A DNA stretch of 64,000 bases from Rhodovibrio salinarum DSM 9154 (lineage in GTDB: Bacteria; Pseudomonadota; Alphaproteobacteria; Kiloniellales; Rhodovibrionaceae). The stretch spans positions 2,367,660 through 2,431,659 of the forward strand of contig NZ_KI911559.1 in the NCBI RefSeq assembly GCF_000515255.1. Reading direction: 5' to 3'. Under the pieces are notes generated by a model. The model was given only the letters and a program-made list of their open reading frames with translations. It was not told the origin of the DNA and did no database searches. This document shows, piece after piece, positions 60,677 through 64,000 of the stretch (within the stretch, counting starts at the first letter, position 1; each line of letters starts with the position of its first letter). The position numbers were made by a program, and so were the translations under genes.

Positions 60677-62854
60677 ATGTCGCTCCGCCACGTCGAAACC
60701 CGCGAGACCCCGGCGGATTGCCGGGCCGAAAGTCGGCTGGATGTCTGGCGGGCTGGTGACAAGCCATTCTACGTCTTGAGCCAGCGCGGGCGCTTCCGCG
60801 ACCTCTGCTACGATCATGGTCGTTTGCTCGCCGCCGAGTTGGAGGACGGCGTTTTTCCCGAAATTCTCGCGACCATCGCGGGCGATGTCGACGCCAGCCC
60901 GTCGTTGGAGACCGGTTTGGTCGACAGCCTTCAGGGGGCTTTCTTCAACCGATTGAGCGAGGACGTCCTGCGGTCTTGCAGTGACGAGTTCCGGCGCGGC
61001 GTGGAGGCGCTGGAGACTGGCTATCTGCGGGGGTGCGACCGGCCACGGTTCGGCGGCAAGGCGGTGCAGCACGCATGTGTCGCGATCGATGGCGGCAACA
61101 TCGCCACTGGCTTCACCCGCATCCGTAATTACCGTGCGCGCAGCCGGGAATACGCTTTCTGGCGCAACTACGTCACCACCGCGCTTACAGATACGCCAGC
61201 GGGTCGATCCTATGCCGACACGGCGGCACACAGTCCGCATGAAGCGGTTCCGTTGGCCGATTGGTTGGCGCGCCATACGGGCGCTCGTGGGCGCCGGGCC
61301 GGCATGGGCTGCACTGGCTTCTGGGCCGCGCCGGATCTGACGGCGGATGGCTTGGGTCTGCACGCCCGTAACTTCGACGGCGCGTTCTTCGATTGGAACC
61401 GCTATCCCGTCGTGAGCTTGATCGACGAACGGCCGGACGATCCATCCTATCTGCGCTATGCCGCCGTCGGCACCGCTGGTCTAATTTACCCGGGCGGAAT
61501 CAACGGCATGAACGAGGCCGGTCTCGCCGTATCGCTGCACCAGATGTCGACCGTGAACTTCACTGTCGGCGATGGCAGCGGCGCCTACGACCTGGCGCCC
61601 TACGTCCAGCAGCGTATCCTTCGGCAAGCGCGCACACTGGACGAGGCGGTCGATATCGTGCGCGACCGACGGCACTTCGCTTCCTGGACGATCTTCGTCA
61701 GCCACGCGCCCAGCGGTCGCGCGCTGCGGATCGAGATCAACGGTGCGGAGAGGCCGGCTGACGAATTCCAACGTCTGTTCGGCGACACCTACGTCAAGCG
61801 GATCGAGGCCAGCGCCCCGGCCGAGCGGATGGTGCAGACCAACCACTTCCTGGCCGACAAGTTGAAAGAGCGGCACGCCTTTTTCGACGATGCGCACTTC
61901 ACCTCCTCGGTCGGCAAATGGCTGGAAACGCGCGCGCGCATGACCACCGCAACGACGCGTTTGACCGAAGCGACGGATGCCAAGACGCTGGATACGCCGA
62001 ACGCACTGGCACTGCTCGCGGACCACCATGATGCCGCGGCCGGCGGCGCCCAGCGCAGCTTCGGCCGGACGATCTGCAAAGCCTACAGTCTGATGAGTAG
62101 CCTGATGCGCGCGCACCCGGACCGAGACGCTGGGGGCGATGAATTGTGGTTCACGGTCGGGGCCACGGGTGGTGTGACACCGGGGCCGCATACCCCGCTG
62201 GTCGGCTTCGGCATCGACTGGGAGAAGCTGCAGGTCACCGGTAAGGGCGTGGAGGTCGCGACCACCGCGTCGGAGGGCGAGCTGACAGCGATGCGCGCCT
62301 ACGTCTCGGCCTTCCAGGCCCATGACCGGCCGCGCCAGCCCGATGGCCAGTTCTTTCGGCGTCAACCGACGGCCGCGGAGATGCAAAAGATTCGTCATGT
62401 CGCGCTCGCCGAACTGGACCGCGCGGTGGCCGCGGCCGAGGCTACGGGCCTGAGCGATCCGACTTTCCGTTATATCCGTGCCCGTCTGCGCCACGCGGCC
62501 GCGCTGGCGAGTTCTGGCACAGAGCGCACGCAGTTGCTGAACGGCGCGGGCGAGGACTGGGCCCGTTTGCGGGGCATGTCGGCCGACAACGGTGTTGCGA
62601 TGACGGATTGGGAGCGCGCGCTGATCCACCTGCTGTCCGCCGCAACGGCCGCGGCTGGAGATCGCGGCCAGCAGGACAAGGTGGCGGACTGGCTGGAGGC
62701 CGGCGGCGCTTACCTGAAGCAGGTCGCACAGGCGGAATTCGGCGATGGCCCCGTGCACCAGGATATCAAGACCTGGCGTAAGGTCATGGCCAGCATCGAT
62801 GCGGACGGGCCCGACGCCGAACTGCCGGAGATCGATTTCGTGACAGTGGAGTAG
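60677..62854 (+). CDS. C45-type Ntn hydrolase/acyltransferase-like protein
   Basis: A 725-residue protein. The core from about residue 210 has GMGCTGFWAAPDLTADG, then LHARNFDGAFFDWNRYPVV, the pattern of acyl-CoA:6-aminopenicillanic acid acyltransferase-like (C45) enzymes where the cysteine in GCTGF would be the N-terminal nucleophile after autocleavage. GGINGMNEAGLAVSLHQMST supports the fold. The first 200 residues could be a prodomain, and the last 250 a helical extension. Substrate unknown. It is monocistronic, with its own leader after the terminator at 60532. Confidence 0.8.
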   Translation: MSLRHVETRETPADCRAESRLDVWRAGDKPFYVLSQRGRFRDLCYDHGRLLAAELEDGVFPEILATIAGDVDASPSLETGLVDSLQGAFFNRLSEDVLRSCSDEFRRGVEALETGYLRGCDRPRFGGKAVQHACVAIDGGNIATGFTRIRNYRARSREYAFWRNYVTTALTDTPAGRSYADTAAHSPHEAVPLADWLARHTGARGRRAGMGCTGFWAAPDLTADGLGLHARNFDGAFFDWNRYPVVSLIDERPDDPSYLRYAAVGTAGLIYPGGINGMNEAGLAVSLHQMSTVNFTVGDGSGAYDLAPYVQQRILRQARTLDEAVDIVRDRRHFASWTIFVSHAPSGRALRIEINGAERPADEFQRLFGDTYVKRIEASAPAERMVQTNHFLADKLKERHAFFDDAHFTSSVGKWLETRARMTTATTRLTEATDAKTLDTPNALALLADHHDAAAGGAQRSFGRTICKAYSLMSSLMRAHPDRDAGGDELWFTVGATGGVTPGPHTPLVGFGIDWEKLQVTGKGVEVATTASEGELTAMRAYVSAFQAHDRPRQPDGQFFRRQPTAAEMQKIRHVALAELDRAVAAAEATGLSDPTFRYIRARLRHAAALASSGTERTQLLNGAGEDWARLRGMSADNGVAMTDWERALIHLLSAATAAAGDRGQQDKVADWLEAGGAYLKQVAQAEFGDGPVHQDIKTWRKVMASIDADGPDAELPEIDFVTVE

Positions 62855-62865
62855 GGGGTGCAACG

Positions 62866-63378
62866 TCAAATGGTTGCGAGCGCTCGCTCCTCCACCCGGA
62901 TGCGCCAGGCCAGCATCGCGAGGTTGGCCGCGCCGAACGCGATTGCCAGCGGCCAGAGACCGAAGACCAGCGGCAGCAGCGGAATCTCCAGCGCCACGAT
63001 CAGGTAGTTGGGATGACGCAGGATGCGGTAGGGGCCGCGCGATACGCGCGCACTTCCCGGGACCACGATCACCCGCGTCGTCCAGAAACGCCCCAGGCTG
63101 ATCAGGGTCCAGACACGAAAGCCCTGCAACATCAGGAAGAGCACGAGCGGCACGGGATAGATTGGCGCATCTTGCGGCACGCTGACGGCGAGGGTCGCCA
63201 GCCAAGCGGCGTGCAGCCCGACGATCAGCGGATAGTGGCGTGCCCCGTATTCCATGCCACCGGCGGCGCGCAGCCGCTGGTCGTTGCGCCGGGCATGAAT
63301 CAACTCCGCAAGACGCTGCAGGGCGACCAGCAGAAGCAGGGCATGCGGCCAGTCCACGCTCATAGACTGGCCGCTCAT
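62866..63378 (-). CDS. Isoprenylcysteine carboxyl methyltransferase (ICMT)-like membrane enzyme
   Basis: A 170-residue membrane protein with about four to five helices and the ICMT signature in the second half: GPYRILRHPNYLIVALEIPLLP, followed by an E/R-rich C-terminus (AWRIRVEERAL). Bacterial ICMT-like enzymes encoded next to type III polyketide synthases methylate alkylresorcinols or alkylpyrones. The start at 63378 overlaps the upstream synthase stop (ATGA), and the longer frame to 63783 lies within that gene. The pair therefore forms an operon on the minus strand. Confidence 0.85.
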   Translation of the reverse strand: MSGQSMSVDWPHALLLLVALQRLAELIHARRNDQRLRAAGGMEYGARHYPLIVGLHAAWLATLAVSVPQDAPIYPVPLVLFLMLQGFRVWTLISLGRFWTTRVIVVPGSARVSRGPYRILRHPNYLIVALEIPLLPLVFGLWPLAIAFGAANLAMLAWRIRVEERALATI

Positions 63379-64000
63379 GGGTCGGCTGAGCTTGGATCGA
63401 GCAGGGCGAAGCCGGCGCTGAAACCGGGGCCGAGCGCGCTCGCCAGGATCGGACCGCGCGTGGCGTCCTGTAGCACCTCGCGCAGTACGAACAGCACGGT
63501 CGGCGCGGACATGTTGCCATAGTCCCGCAGCACCCGGCGTTCCGCAGCCATGGCGCCTTCCTGTAGGCCGAAGACCGTCTCGAGTGCCGCGACCACCTTG
63601 GCCCCGCCGGGGTGACACGCGGTTGCCGCGATCCCGGCGCGCGTCAGATGGTGGCGCGCCAGAAAGGTATCGAGCACGGATCCGTACGCGGTACCAACCA
63701 AGCTTGGGATGTCGCGGGAAAACAGCACGCCCAGGCCGTCGTCCTCGACGGTCCAGCCCATGACGTCGAGGCTGTCCTGCCAAGTGTGCTCGCCCCAGCC
63801 TATCAGGCGGGTTCCTACATCACCCGGCACCCCGCTGATCACCGCCCCGGTGGCCCCGTCACCGAACAGCGCCGTGGCGACCAGGTTGCTTTTCGAGAAA
63901 TCACCGGCGCGGAAGGTCAGGGCACACAGCTCAACGGTCAGCAGCAGGACCCGTTTGCCGCTGCTTGCCAGATCCGCAGCCCGTCCAAGCCCCAGGATGC
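63375..64000 (-). CDS. Type III polyketide synthase (chalcone-synthase-like), C-terminal part, continues outside window
   Basis: The frame is open through the right edge. The visible 208 codons encode the C-terminal half: the segment following the active-site cysteine (ILGLGRAADLA, then VELCALTFRAGDFSKSNLVA), FGDGATGAVISG, the catalytic histidine in TACHPGGAKV and asparagine in YGNMSAPTVLFVLREV, ending SADP. Type III enzymes condense malonyl-CoA with a starter acyl-CoA; the ICMT-like gene behind it suggests an alkylresorcinol or alkylpyrone product. The start and the nucleophile cysteine lie beyond base 64000. Confidence 0.92.
   Translation of the reverse strand, partial: ILGLGRAADLASSGKRVLLLTVELCALTFRAGDFSKSNLVATALFGDGATGAVISGVPGDVGTRLIGWGEHTWQDSLDVMGWTVEDDGLGVLFSRDIPSLVGTAYGSVLDTFLARHHLTRAGIAATACHPGGAKVVAALETVFGLQEGAMAAERRVLRDYGNMSAPTVLFVLREVLQDATRGPILASALGPGFSAGFALLDPSSADP

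Noticed and set aside
61481-63520. 679-residue minus-strand ORF across the C45 gene and the ICMT-like gene
   Set aside because: Antisense to the C45 protein in its main part and out of frame with the ICMT gene; composition is that of a shadow frame.

Overview
The window is GC-rich, densely coded bacterial chromosome. It most resembles a free-living alphaproteobacterium of the Rhodospirillales type. That placement is an inference from protein character and gene content (class I PHA synthase with phasin, TRAP transporter, DUF1127, a DUF4212/symporter/DUF294/exonuclease block, an allantoin cluster with PuuE and NCS1 permeases); no rRNA or other marker gene is present to confirm it. No CRISPR array, tRNA, rRNA, prophage or intact insertion sequence was seen.

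Layout. 1-5165: 3' part of a sensor kinase, a gene-free stretch rich in hairpins, a ClC transporter, small membrane proteins and a ZIP metal transporter. 5419-10392: a YbhG/YbhF/YbhS/YbhR-type ABC export operon with overlapping genes, ending at a terminator. 10520-11320: HupE/UreJ-type metal permease behind a cobalamin riboswitch. 11539-14090: PolX and Fpg/MutM repair enzymes. 14112-16978: TRAP transporter. 17368-18534: PQQ-type sugar dehydrogenase. 18554-25990: allantoin/ureide catabolism (PuuE, AllA, ureidoglycine aminohydrolase, allantoin racemase, two NCS1 permeases, divergent RpiR regulator), with decayed copies of allA and an NCS1 gene inside it. 26246-33871: AtoE-type permease, then DUF4212 protein, a frameshifted Na+/solute symporter, a DUF294 signalling protein, a small membrane protein and a membrane-anchored exonuclease. 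33936-35763: NemA-type reductase and TetR regulator with two matching operators. 35862-39486: PHA synthase, small protein, Hsp20 and phasin. 40507-45814: molybdate-related genes (MOT1 permease, molbindin) beside a FecB/FecCD/FecE-type ABC importer and a TauE/SafE permease. 45836-47443: exported ankyrin protein and a katG remnant. 47589-59844: a probable DeoR-controlled regulon for an amine or betaine-like compound. 60061-64000: DUF1127 protein, C45-type Ntn hydrolase, ICMT-like methyltransferase and the 3' part of a type III polyketide synthase.

The block with most discovery value is 47589-59844. Two divergent promoter regions, one at the methyltransferase/kinase genes and one at the DeoR/ABC genes, both carry TGTGG direct repeats spaced exactly 10 bp. 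This suggests one regulator ties together a glycine-betaine-like importer with a double-length permease, two choline/aminoglycoside-kinase-like enzymes, a methyltransferase, two phosphatases and a dimethylglycine-dehydrogenase-like flavoprotein. The substrate and reaction order cannot be read from the sequence.

Genome decay is visible at several points: the symporter frameshift near 29354, an allA remnant at 21009, an NCS1 remnant at 21131 with an in-frame stop, and a katG 3' remnant at 47194.
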